From assembly GCA_002395835.1 (NCBI GenBank), contig DGVD01000018.1, positions 248,001 through 312,000 of the forward strand: DNA of 64,000 nt, in the 5' to 3' direction. How positions within the stretch are numbered: position 1 is the first letter of the stretch; each line of letters begins with the position of its first letter. The stretch comes from Bacteroidales bacterium UBA4293 (GTDB lineage: Bacteria; Bacteroidota; Bacteroidia; Bacteroidales; Bacteroidaceae). The notes beneath the pieces are model-generated. The model saw only the letters and a list, made by a program, of their open reading frames with translations, had not been told where the DNA came from and ran no database searches. Positions 52,321 through 59,683 of this stretch are shown here, piece by piece. A program made the position numbers and the translations under genes.

Positions 52321-52536
52321 ATGAAACACGCACAGATTATTTCAGCCCTAGTGCTCCTAACCACTGGAGTAATCCTCTCCTTCATAGGATTCTTCACCGA
52401 GCCAGTGGGAGAGATTTCCGACAGTGTGTTATGGTACTTCGCACAAACCCTGATCTATGCTGGCTCCGTTTTCGGACTTAAAGCATACGTGGATAAGATG
52501 ATTTCCAGCGGTTCTCTGAAGAGACCGGGAGAATAA
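52321..52536 (+). CDS. 71-aa two-helix membrane protein, copy 2
   Basis: Same two-helix layout as copy 1. Silent changes accumulate in the last third, plus two residue changes near the C-terminus (SLKRPGE). Keeping the protein while changing codons suggests selection for function. Confidence 0.7.
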   Translation: MKHAQIISALVLLTTGVILSFIGFFTEPVGEISDSVLWYFAQTLIYAGSVFGLKAYVDKMISSGSLKRPGE

Positions 52537-52543
52537 AAATAAG

Positions 52544-52578
52544 CCCTGCACTTCACATTTTAGTGGTGCAGGGTTTTT
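52544..52578 (+). terminator. Terminator after cassette copy 2
   Basis: CCCTGCAC (52544-52551) / GTGCAGGG (52566-52573), then TTTTT. Its T-run overlaps the -33 element of the next promoter. Confidence 0.75.
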
Positions 52579-52605
52579 GCATTTCAAAATTAATTTGTAG
52601 CTTTG
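52576..52605 (+). promoter_or_regulatory. Promoter of the small-RNA candidate
   Basis: TTTG at 52576-52579, 18 bases, TAGCTTTG at 52598-52605. No protein gene follows before the terminator at 52700. Confidence 0.6.
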
Positions 52606-52609
52606 TAAC

Positions 52610-52702
52610 GCGTAAGATATAAGCGTATATCTTGACGCACATAATGTATAAAATTATAATTAGTGTAAACAGCTCTGTTGTGAAACAGGGCTGTTTTATT
52701 TT
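52610..52702 (+). ncRNA. Candidate small RNA (about 93 nt)
   Basis: The predicted start falls at a 5' hairpin: GCGT + AAGATATA (52610-52621) pairs with TATATCTT + ACGC (52626-52638, one bulged G) around an AGCG loop. An AU-rich single-stranded middle follows, then a terminator stem AACAGCTCTGTT (52668-52679) / AACAGGGCTGTT (52684-52695) and TTATTTT. No ORF of note. Promoter, folded 5' end, open centre and terminator are the hallmarks of a trans-acting sRNA, but this is a prediction. Confidence 0.5.
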
Positions 52703-52797
52703 GATAAAACCGAGAGGAATAAAGCCCCACTTTTTGATAAAACCGAGAGGAATAATCCAACACTTTTTGACAAAACCAGGACGAATAGACCTCAAAT
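52699..52797. repeat. 33-bp tandem repeat, three units
   Basis: Units begin at 52699, 52732 and 52765 with TTTTGATAAAACCGAGAGGA; the third is degenerate (GACAAAACCAGGACGA). Exactly 33 bases apart, so in frame on both strands (11-residue repeats such as LIKPRGIKPHF). No credible gene covers it. Confidence 0.75.
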
Positions 52798-52821
52798 TGT
52801 GCTTATCCCCCACTTATGAAG

Positions 52822-52853
52822 TTTGGAATCCTCCCCGAAAAAATGTATCTTTG
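52822..52853 (+). promoter_or_regulatory. Promoter of the small ORF-DUF4421 unit
   Basis: TTTG at 52822-52825, 20 bases, TATCTTTG at 52846-52853. Confidence 0.7.
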
Positions 52854-52882
52854 TATCCATAAACAAAAAAATACTCAAAACT

Positions 52883-53012
52883 ATGGAAGAAATTTGCCGT
52901 CTTGGCCGTTGTCTTTAGCATCGTCTTCTCGCCAAGTCTTCGCAAACAGAGCGAGCGGATGAACCGGACATTCAATGAAAATCTTACACAACTAGAAAAG
53001 GAAGAAGAATGA
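52883..53012 (+). pseudogene. Small membrane-peptide gene with apparent 1-base frameshift
   Basis: The ATG at 52883 with A-rich leader reads only 11 codons. One base later, the other frame reads WKKFAVLAVVFSIVFSP then a charged tail ending LTQLEKEEE, stopping in an ATGA overlap with the DUF4421 gene. Removing one G after the ATG would give MKKFAVLAVVF..., a typical exported peptide. So it is a frameshifted or possibly misread small gene. Confidence 0.55.
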
Positions 53013-54004
53013 AAACCTTGATGAAACTACTGTTGTTTGCCGTGCTTGAGGTCTTGCTTTGTGCAGGTTTCACCACAGATGTCTATGCACAGGGCTTGTG
53101 GGGCATGTTGCGTCACAACGATAGCCTGATGACTGCCCGCTATCGCAGTGGCAATATAGACACGGCGTACATCACACGTCCGCAGACGAAGTGGACGGTT
53201 AGGGGTCGACTGAATGTGTCTGGAGCCAAACTCGAGGTGGAGGGTGTGGAGCTGGGCACGCCGTTTCGGTCGGAGATGACCGCCGACTACAAATCAACAG
53301 TCAGCCTGAGCGTCAACTACCTTGGCCTTGCGCTCAGCTTTGCTTTGAACCCTGCCAAGCTGTTGGGCAAGTATAAAGACTTCGAACTGAATCTCAACTC
53401 ATACAGCAACCGCTGGGGTTTTGACTTTATCTATCAGAATGCCCACAACTTCAAGGGTTGGCATGAGGCTGAAGGAACCGATCGGATCGTGTTGCAGCCT
53501 GAAGTGCTGAGGCTGAAGTCGTTGAATGTCAATGCCTACTATGCCTTCAACCACCGCTGCTTCTCCTATCCAGCAGCCTTCATGCAGAGCTACATCCAAC
53601 GCCGTTCGGCCGGTAGTTTCCTGCTTGCCGTTTCAGGGCAAGGGCAAAAGGCTGAGACGAAAGCACAGTACGTGTCGGTGCTCAGGGTGACCAACATCGG
53701 CATCGGTGGTGGCTATGGCTATAACTGGGTTCCTCGCCAGCATTGGCTGTTACACCTTTCCGGCCTTCCCACGTTTACCGTCTATAGCAACACGTCGCTC
53801 AAGGTCAATGACGAACGTATACCGCTTGACTATCACTTCCCCGAGGTCATTATCACGGCTCGTGGGGCTGTGGTCCGCGAATTTGGCAATATGTTTGTTG
53901 GCACGTCGATGGTTTTCAATTTCACGAATATCGGTGACCGTTCCAAACTGGCTGTCCACAACATCAAGTGGCGCACCCGTCTGTTTGTAGGCTTTAGGCT
54001 GTGA
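53009..54004 (+). CDS. DUF4421 family outer-membrane-type protein
   Basis: 331 residues. Signal peptide (LLLFAVLEVLLCAGFTTDVYA). The mature part alternates polar and hydrophobic residues as in a small beta-barrel and matches DUF4421 as I know it (TDYKSTVSLSVNYLGLALSF-like stretch at about 90-110; GIGGGYGYNW about 230; C-terminal aromatic FVGFRL). Role unknown. ATGA overlap with the upstream small ORF implies coupled translation. Confidence 0.82.
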   Translation: MKTLMKLLLFAVLEVLLCAGFTTDVYAQGLWGMLRHNDSLMTARYRSGNIDTAYITRPQTKWTVRGRLNVSGAKLEVEGVELGTPFRSEMTADYKSTVSLSVNYLGLALSFALNPAKLLGKYKDFELNLNSYSNRWGFDFIYQNAHNFKGWHEAEGTDRIVLQPEVLRLKSLNVNAYYAFNHRCFSYPAAFMQSYIQRRSAGSFLLAVSGQGQKAETKAQYVSVLRVTNIGIGGGYGYNWVPRQHWLLHLSGLPTFTVYSNTSLKVNDERIPLDYHFPEVIITARGAVVREFGNMFVGTSMVFNFTNIGDRSKLAVHNIKWRTRLFVGFRL

Positions 54005-54151
54005 TGCAAGCCCATCAACTCCATTATTTTGAAAGAAGTTTGCCACGTGGCGGACAAGGGATATATCGGCAAGAACCCCTTTGAAAGGCTTTTCGTCGAC
54101 GGCATACAGCAGATTACTGCAAGATACCCATTTATTATCGATGCTGTTTAG
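54005..54151 (+). pseudogene. IS982-type transposase fragment
   Basis: After the DUF4421 stop an open stretch reads DKGYIGKNPFERLFVDGIQ and ITAR, the C-terminal catalytic region of IS982-like transposases (DKGYI...LF..GIQLIT). Upstream catalytic domains, start and terminal repeats are missing, and the frame ends at 54149-54151. Family assignment is from memory of the motif. Confidence 0.6.
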
Positions 54152-54692
54152 GATGGAGTTTTTTATCCACCTTCATCCCCGAGCGAAGCTCCTTGACAAC
54201 CGCCTTGTTGAGATAGGCGTGAGTTTCGTGCTTACCACTGGTGAAGAAGAACTTCAGCCGTTTACCACCCAACGGCTTCTTATCCACCACACAGGTAGAG
54301 ATGTTCTGCTCGCCAAGGTGGCCTCCGCCGTTCGTTGTGCGGCCCTTGAACTCTACAGAGGTTCCTAAATCTTTGTCGAACAGATCGAGAATGTTGTCGA
54401 GCGTAGCATTGGCCTCATCGAAGGTAGCACCAAGCCAGATACAAGTCTCTCTTACGCCTTGAACCTTCACACCGAGGACTTCACCAGGATCCAAGAACCC
54501 AGGAGAGCGCAACAGACTCAAATAATAACCGAAGGTCTCGTCATCGTCCTTGTAGGTGAAGATTGAGTACTCGCTTTTGTCACCTTCTGCCTCGGCCACT
54601 TCCACTCTCAAACCTTTAGGCAGGTTCTGTGCCTGAACATTCACTGTAGTCATTATGGCGATTACAGCCATCAAAAATACTTTTTTCATCAT
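54135..54692 (-). CDS. Exported protein of unknown function
   Basis: 185 residues from ATGATG at 54692/54689; a longer frame upstream has no promoter support. Signal peptide (VFLMAVIAIMTTVNVQA). The mature protein has mixed charge and no recognised domain; conserved-looking Gly-rich TTNGGGHLGEQ in the middle. Its last codons run into the IS982 fragment, so the native C-terminus may have been altered. Confidence 0.6.
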   Translation of the reverse strand: MMKKVFLMAVIAIMTTVNVQAQNLPKGLRVEVAEAEGDKSEYSIFTYKDDDETFGYYLSLLRSPGFLDPGEVLGVKVQGVRETCIWLGATFDEANATLDNILDLFDKDLGTSVEFKGRTTNGGGHLGEQNISTCVVDKKPLGGKRLKFFFTSGKHETHAYLNKAVVKELRSGMKVDKKLHPKQHR

Positions 54693-54801
54693 TGCTAAAT
54701 TTTTAATTGTTTTTGAATTACGATGTAAAAGTACTGCAAATTCTGATAAGGCACAATTTTTCCCCTGTTTCTTTGTCAACGAACATGAGACAAAAGCTAA
54801 G

Positions 54802-55332
54802 ATGAATGCCCTGGCCGAAAAACGGGAATGGGCCAAGTTCATCAGCGTGCAGAACCACTACAACCTGATTATGAGGGAAGAAGAGCGTGAGATGTTCCCG
54901 TTCTGCCGGGAGGAAAACATAGCCATGACGCCTTACAGCGCACTGGCTTCGGGCAAGCTGGCTAAGCGCCCCGGGGAGACTTCGAAACGGCAGCAGGAGG
55001 ATGCGTTCATGCACTTTAAGTATGATGCCACGGCAGAACTGGACGACCGGATAGTGGAGCGTGTGGTGGAACTGGCCGACCGCTACGGGGTGGAGATGAC
55101 GCAGATTTCCCTGGCCTGGCTGCTCACGAAGGTGGAAGCTCCTATAGTGGGGGCTACCAAGCTGCACCACATAGAGGGTGCCGTGAAATCGCTGGACGTG
55201 CACCTCACACCCGAGGACATACGCTACCTGGAGGAACCTTACGTGCCGCACCGCCTCTCGGGGGTAATGGCGGTAAACAAGCCGGTGATGAACCAGGAAC
55301 CGGTGTGGGTTTCTGCCAGCAGGAACAAATAA
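54802..55332 (+). pseudogene. Aldo/keto reductase, 3' half only
   Basis: 177 codons equal to the C-terminal half of an AKR of the YajO/perakine-reductase type: FISVQNHYNLIMREEERE, MTPYSALASGKLAKRPGE, WLLTKVEAPIVGATK. The N-terminal half with the catalytic Asp/Tyr/Lys is missing; upstream of about 54800 the frame is not AKR sequence. Not related closely to the intact AKR at 42645. Confidence 0.75.
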
Positions 55333-55609
55333 CGTAACATGGGGAACCCAGTACCAGGCCATCAGCCTGAGCGATCTCCTCCAGCACGGGAGTCAATGCA
55401 TCCTTAAACTTGCACACATGAGTGGCTTTTCCCTTGACTTTACAGGCCATACAAGACATACAACCCTTATAGTCCAGATCGTACAGACGGACGGTCTTCA
55501 CTTCTATTTCTTCACTGACAGTTTGTGCTCCTTCTGCAAATTTTTTCAACAAGGAGGCGGTGTTGAATGTCTTTCTGGGGCCTCCATCGATAATGATAAT
55601 CTTCTTAAT
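55333..55609 (-). pseudogene. Flavoprotein (NADPH-dependent FMN reductase type), 5' fragment without start codon
   Basis: Minus-strand frame reads KKIIIIDGGPRKTFNTASLL then GCMSCMACKVKG and GLVLGSPCYV, an iron-sulfur-flavoprotein-like N-terminus. The first codon is ATT where ATG is expected, 2 bases after the stop of the neighbouring small gene, and the 3' end stops at the junction with the aldo/keto reductase remnant. Broken at both ends. Confidence 0.7.
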
Positions 55610-55611
55610 AA

Positions 55612-55797
55612 TTAATTCTTTTTCTTGTTCCGTTCTTCGGCCTTATAGCTCAGGACCATACCCAGGAATCCCAGCGCATTGGAGGTTAATCCTAGGATTC
55701 GGGAATACACCTCCTGATCTGGGAGGAACACCCAAATGAAGAAAAGGACGGCAAAAAGGATGGCCAGCCCTACCTGTAGTTTTTGTCTTCTGTTCAT
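55612..55797 (-). CDS. 61-aa membrane protein
   Basis: Two hydrophobic segments (LAILFAVLFFIWVFLP and ILGLTSNALGFLGMVLSY) and basic ends (MNRRQK, ERNKKKN). Function unknown. Ends 2 bases from the flavoprotein fragment and begins 60 bases after the lipoprotein gene stop. Confidence 0.6.
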   Translation of the reverse strand: MNRRQKLQVGLAILFAVLFFIWVFLPDQEVYSRILGLTSNALGFLGMVLSYKAEERNKKKN

Positions 55798-55857
55798 GTG
55801 ACTATGGTTTTAAACCTTGTTCTTTCGCTTTCTGGAACTGCAAATCCCGCTGGGCTT

Positions 55858-56667
55858 TTAGGGTAGTACGCTCAGTTCTCCCAGGCTCACCGTTCCGTCT
55901 TCGTTCAGGGTTAGAGGGGCAGTAAGGGTAGGCATATCATCGTAGGTGAGAACCAGTCCTGTGGTAAAGTTCACCCCCGGGGTGAGGGCCAGCACGGGGG
56001 TAGTACCGCTGAACTGATAGACCAGGGATTCCCCTATCCACAGGGGGTTCTCCTCATCGAAGCCTCCCATATCGGTCACGGTATTCGTGGCAGTGGCTAG
56101 CTCACGGGCTCCATCCCACAAGGTGATTTCCTGCCCCTGGATGGTGTACCCCAGCCGTGAACAAAGCTGCTGCTGAATGTCGTAAGGTTCCACCGTGCAG
56201 GCGATGTAGGCCTTATCCTCCGTATCAAACTTTATCTGGTAGAGCATTTCCACAGCCACACCAGTCCCCTCCATGGCACTGCAGGTGAGCCAAAGAATGT
56301 CCTGTTCCCCATCGTACACCGCCTGAGGCTGGCGCACATTCCTGAGGTGTGGGAAAGTGGTAGAAGTGGCATTTTTCACCACCACAATACCATAACCCTG
56401 GGTGGAGGTGGTATCGGCCTTCCCGATGGCTTCCACACAGATGTTGGACGCCGTATCGCTCATGATTTCATAAGAATGAAAGCGCTGGGCCTTATTCAGG
56501 ATTTCCAGCACACTGTCTGGAGCATTTACTCCCAGCGGACCGTCCAGTGTTCCAGCTACCAGCGCGATGCCTTCTGCCTTACCCTGGCCAGAACTGCAAG
56601 AGCTGAAAGAAATCATACAGCTGCTAAGGGTGAGGATGGCAGCCAGCATCCACAGAATCTTTCTCAT
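55858..56667 (-). CDS. Lipoprotein of unknown function
   Basis: 269 residues from the ATG at 56667; the longer frame overlaps murA and lies upstream of the -7 box. Signal peptide with two possible lipoboxes (TLSSC and SFSSC). The mature part looks beta-rich with several Trp and aspartates (WIGESLVYQFSG). No family recognised. The -7 box ends 5 nt before the ATG, so probably leaderless. Confidence 0.65.
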   Translation of the reverse strand: MRKILWMLAAILTLSSCMISFSSCSSGQGKAEGIALVAGTLDGPLGVNAPDSVLEILNKAQRFHSYEIMSDTASNICVEAIGKADTTSTQGYGIVVVKNATSTTFPHLRNVRQPQAVYDGEQDILWLTCSAMEGTGVAVEMLYQIKFDTEDKAYIACTVEPYDIQQQLCSRLGYTIQGQEITLWDGARELATATNTVTDMGGFDEENPLWIGESLVYQFSGTTPVLALTPGVNFTTGLVLTYDDMPTLTAPLTLNEDGTVSLGELSVLP

Positions 56668-56672
56668 GGTCA

Positions 56673-56680
56673 CAAAGTTA
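56673..56680 (-). promoter_or_regulatory. -7 box TAACTTTG, 5 nt before the lipoprotein ATG
   Basis: Exact match on the minus strand; fixes the start at 56667. Confidence 0.65.
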
Positions 56681-56707
56681 CTGTTTTTTCTGAATCGAAC
56701 AAAAAAA

Positions 56708-58018
56708 TTATTCCACACGGCATATTTTTGCGCCCAGTGCATTGAGGCGTTCCTCTATCCGAGTATAGCCTCGGTCAATCTGCTCTATATGGTCGATGCG
56801 GCTCACACCATCGGCACTCATGGCTGCAATGAGCATGGCTATTCCCGCACGAATATCGGGAGAAACCATGTTTTTAGCCCGCAGACGGATGCGGTTGTCG
56901 TGCCCGATAACCACGGCACGGTGAGGGTCGCAAAGAATAATCTGAGCGCCCATATCTATCAATTTATCCACGAAGAACAATCGACTTTCAAACATTTTCT
57001 GGTGAATGAGGATGCTTCCTTTAGCCTGGGTAGCCACCACCAGCAGCACGCTGAGCAAGTCGGGCGTTAATCCGGGCCAGATGGCATCGGCTAGGGTAAG
57101 GATTGACCCGTCCAGGAAACTCTCTATTTCATAATGCTCCTGCTGAGGAATGAACATATCGTCTCCCCGCTTCTCCAACTTCAGTCCCAGCCTGCGGAAA
57201 CTTTCCGGAATAATGCCCAGATTTTCCCAGGACACATTCTTGATGGTGAGTTCGCTGTGGGTCATGGCTGCCATGCCGATGAAACTGCCCACCTCTATCA
57301 TGTCCGGGAGAATGCGGTGGGTGGTTCCGTGCAGTTCCTCCACACCCTCTATGGTAAGCAGGTTAGAGGCAATGCCGGAGATTCGGGCTCCCATGCGGTT
57401 CAGCATCCGGCAAAGTTGCTGAATGTAAGGTTCACACGCTGCATTATAGATGGTGGTTGTTCCCTTCGCTTTCACCGCTGCCATGATGATATTAGCCGTA
57501 CCGGTTACGGAAGCCTCATCCAGCAGCATATAGGTTCCTTTCAAGCCATCCTTACACTGGAACTTGTACCCCTTCCGCTGCTCATCATACTGGAAAGTGG
57601 CTCCCAGATTACTCATGCCTCGGAAATGGGTGTCTAGACGCCGACGGCCTATCTTATCTCCTCCGGGGTTAGCATAGAACATTTCTCCCAAGCGGCTCAA
57701 CAGCGGACCGATGAGCATGACGGAGCCCCTCAGTTTAGCGCATTTTTCCATAAAGGAAGTGCTCTCTATGAACTCCGGATGAAGGTGCGCTGCGCGGAAA
57801 CTATACGTGTTTTCTCCTCTGCGAGCCACCTCTACCCCCATGTCACGGACCAGCTGGATAAGGTTGTTCACATCTAGGATATCTGGAACATTTTCTATCA
57901 CTACTTCTTCCCGGGTGAGAAGAACGGCACAAATCACTTGCAAGGTTTCGTTCTTCGCTCCTTGTGGGGTGATTTCTCCGTGCAGGTGATGATTTCCTTC
58001 TATGATAAATGATGCCAT
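56708..58018 (-). CDS. murA: UDP-N-acetylglucosamine 1-carboxyvinyltransferase
   Basis: 436 residues, full length. Inside-out barrel motifs: AKNETLQVICAVLLTREE at the N-terminus, ASVTGTANIIMAAV, and DLRAGxA-like SPDIRAGIAMLIAA near the C-terminus. Makes enolpyruvyl-UDP-GlcNAc in peptidoglycan synthesis. In the active-site loop (NPGGDKIGRRRLD) Asp121 occupies the place of the usual Cys115, the residue fosfomycin alkylates. Operon with murB, 9 bases apart. Confidence 0.95.
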   Translation of the reverse strand: MASFIIEGNHHLHGEITPQGAKNETLQVICAVLLTREEVVIENVPDILDVNNLIQLVRDMGVEVARRGENTYSFRAAHLHPEFIESTSFMEKCAKLRGSVMLIGPLLSRLGEMFYANPGGDKIGRRRLDTHFRGMSNLGATFQYDEQRKGYKFQCKDGLKGTYMLLDEASVTGTANIIMAAVKAKGTTTIYNAACEPYIQQLCRMLNRMGARISGIASNLLTIEGVEELHGTTHRILPDMIEVGSFIGMAAMTHSELTIKNVSWENLGIIPESFRRLGLKLEKRGDDMFIPQQEHYEIESFLDGSILTLADAIWPGLTPDLLSVLLVVATQAKGSILIHQKMFESRLFFVDKLIDMGAQIILCDPHRAVVIGHDNRIRLRAKNMVSPDIRAGIAMLIAAMSADGVSRIDHIEQIDRGYTRIEERLNALGAKICRVE

Positions 58019-58027
58019 ATTTTCTGT

Positions 58028-59044
58028 CTAAATATAATTAACTTCGGGGAGAATCTGTATCTGAAACTTATCCTGGACGCTCTGCTGGATAAGGGAGGCC
58101 AGTTCCACAATGTCCTGTGGAGTGGCGTGATGCTGGTTCACCAAAATCAAAGGTTGTTTCTCATAAACGGCAGCACCTCCGTGCGTCTTTCCTTTCCATC
58201 CGCACTGCTCAATGAGCCAGGCTGCAGGGATTTTTATGGAGTCTTCACTCACTACGTAGTGGGGAACGTCTTTATATTCTGCACACAACTGCCGGTACTT
58301 TTCCAGTGGAACTACGGGATTCTTAAAGAAACTTCCCGCACTGCCCAGCTCACAGGGTTCAGGCAGTTTCGTCCTGCGGATGGCTATCACGGCATCACGA
58401 ATGGTTTGTGCCGTAGGGGTTTCTTCCTTAGCTCTTAAGTCCTTCAACTGCCCATACTCCAGATGCACCTGGGGAATGGTGGAGAGCCGGTAGACCACAG
58501 CGGTGACAATGTACTGCCCCCTCAACCGGTTCTTGAAGATACTATCCCGGTAACCATATTCGCATTCAGAGGCTTGGAACACACGAGGGGTTCCCGTGGC
58601 TATTTCTACGGTCTCTACTTCCTTTATGATGGAGCCCACTTCCACCCCATACGCTCCGATATTCTGAACAGCCGAGGCTCCCACTTCCCCTGGGATATAG
58701 GAAAGATTTTCGGAGCCGTAGTAATTCTTTCGGGCCATTTCGGCACAGAAATCGTCCCACACCACTCCGGAGCCTACCCGTACTAGGATTTCGGTACTAC
58801 CCCTGGAAACGTATTCCAGGAACTGGATGTTCGAGTGTAGGATTACCCCTGGAAAATCCTTGGTGAAGAGCAGGTTGCTTCCCCCTCCTATCTGCAAGAT
58901 TCGTTTCCCCTGTGCACGAAGCTCCTGGAGGATAGAAACCAGTTCCTCCACCGTATCGTAAGAAATGAACTGTTCTGCCCTTACATCTATCCCAAAGGTA
59001 TTATGATTTCGTAACGAGTATTGATGCTTTTGAATAAAGGCCAT
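58028..59044 (-). CDS. murB: UDP-N-acetylenolpyruvoylglucosamine reductase
   Basis: 338 residues. FAD-binding type 4 domain: LQIGGGSNLLF, SYIPGEVGASAVQNIGAYG with the YGYRDSIFK motif of type I MurB, catalytic Ser in LGSAGSFFKNP and Glu in AWLIEQCGWKG. Reduces the enolpyruvyl group to lactyl, the second step after MurA, whose gene follows. Confidence 0.95.
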   Translation of the reverse strand: MAFIQKHQYSLRNHNTFGIDVRAEQFISYDTVEELVSILQELRAQGKRILQIGGGSNLLFTKDFPGVILHSNIQFLEYVSRGSTEILVRVGSGVVWDDFCAEMARKNYYGSENLSYIPGEVGASAVQNIGAYGVEVGSIIKEVETVEIATGTPRVFQASECEYGYRDSIFKNRLRGQYIVTAVVYRLSTIPQVHLEYGQLKDLRAKEETPTAQTIRDAVIAIRRTKLPEPCELGSAGSFFKNPVVPLEKYRQLCAEYKDVPHYVVSEDSIKIPAAWLIEQCGWKGKTHGGAAVYEKQPLILVNQHHATPQDIVELASLIQQSVQDKFQIQILPEVNYI

Positions 59045-59078
59045 GCCGCTTTGTTTGGAAATAAAAATTTGATGGGTG

Positions 59079-59086
59079 CAAAGATA
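59079..59086 (-). promoter_or_regulatory. -7 box TATCTTTG for murB-murA
   Basis: Exact minus-strand match followed by GC; 34 nt before the murB ATG. Confidence 0.65.
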
Positions 59087-59181
59087 CGGAAACTTTCCTA
59101 TGAACCCTCAAAAAAAGTGCACAAGAATGTAATTATTTTGCTTACTTTGCGACTAATAAGACAAAACAAGGATTGAGAATC

Positions 59182-59673
59182 ATGGATAGAAGTGAACTGG
59201 AGAAAGAATTCCTAGCCCTGGTGGATGCCCAAAAGCGTACCATCTACAAGGTATGCTACATGTATGCTGAAGACCAGGAAGAGCTGAATGATCTCTATCA
59301 GGAAGTGGTGCTAAACCTGTGGAAAAGTTTCCCGCGCTATCGGGGGGATAGCAAACTGGTGACATGGGTTTACCGGATAGCCATGAACACTTGTATCACG
59401 TATCTTCGACACTCCCATGCCCGCCCTCAGACCGTTTCGCTCACGGTGGACGTGACGGAGCCATGGGACGATGAGGAGAGCAAGACTGCTCAACTCAAGG
59501 AACTGTACAGGCTTATCAGCCAACTGGGGAAATTGGAACGCGCGCTGATTCTCCTTTGGCTGGAAGAGCGAAGCTATCAGGAAATGGCCGACATTTTGGG
59601 CCTTTCGAAGAACAACGTGGCCGTGAAGCTCAACCGAGTGAAAGAAAAACTCAAAAAAATGTCTAACAGTTAA
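59182..59673 (+). CDS. RNA polymerase sigma factor, ECF type
   Basis: 163 residues from the ATG at 59182 (a TTG at 59173 is possible). Region 2: DLYQEVVLNLWKSFPRYRG; region 4: LWLEERSYQEMADILGLSKN with the helix-turn-helix and NVAVKLNRVKEKLKK. Followed by two membrane proteins and an outer-membrane receptor-like gene, its likely regulon and modulators. Confidence 0.93.
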   Translation: MDRSELEKEFLALVDAQKRTIYKVCYMYAEDQEELNDLYQEVVLNLWKSFPRYRGDSKLVTWVYRIAMNTCITYLRHSHARPQTVSLTVDVTEPWDDEESKTAQLKELYRLISQLGKLERALILLWLEERSYQEMADILGLSKNNVAVKLNRVKEKLKKMSNS

Positions 59674-59683
59674 ATTCTTAAGG

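Larger units (their letters stand above)
52176..52540 (+). repeat. Duplicated cassette, copy 2
   Basis: See 50341-50700. It begins at CACTAAACCTAAAATC, directly behind the ACCTGTCCCC palindrome. Confidence 0.9.

Noticed and set aside
52699..52797. CRISPR-like array
   Set aside because: Only three units with no unrelated spacers of normal size, the third unit degenerate, and no cas genes in the window.
52553..52862. Overlapping 76- and 86-codon frames on both strands
   Set aside because: They owe their length to the 33-bp repeat and cross two terminators and a promoter; no start signal or family match.
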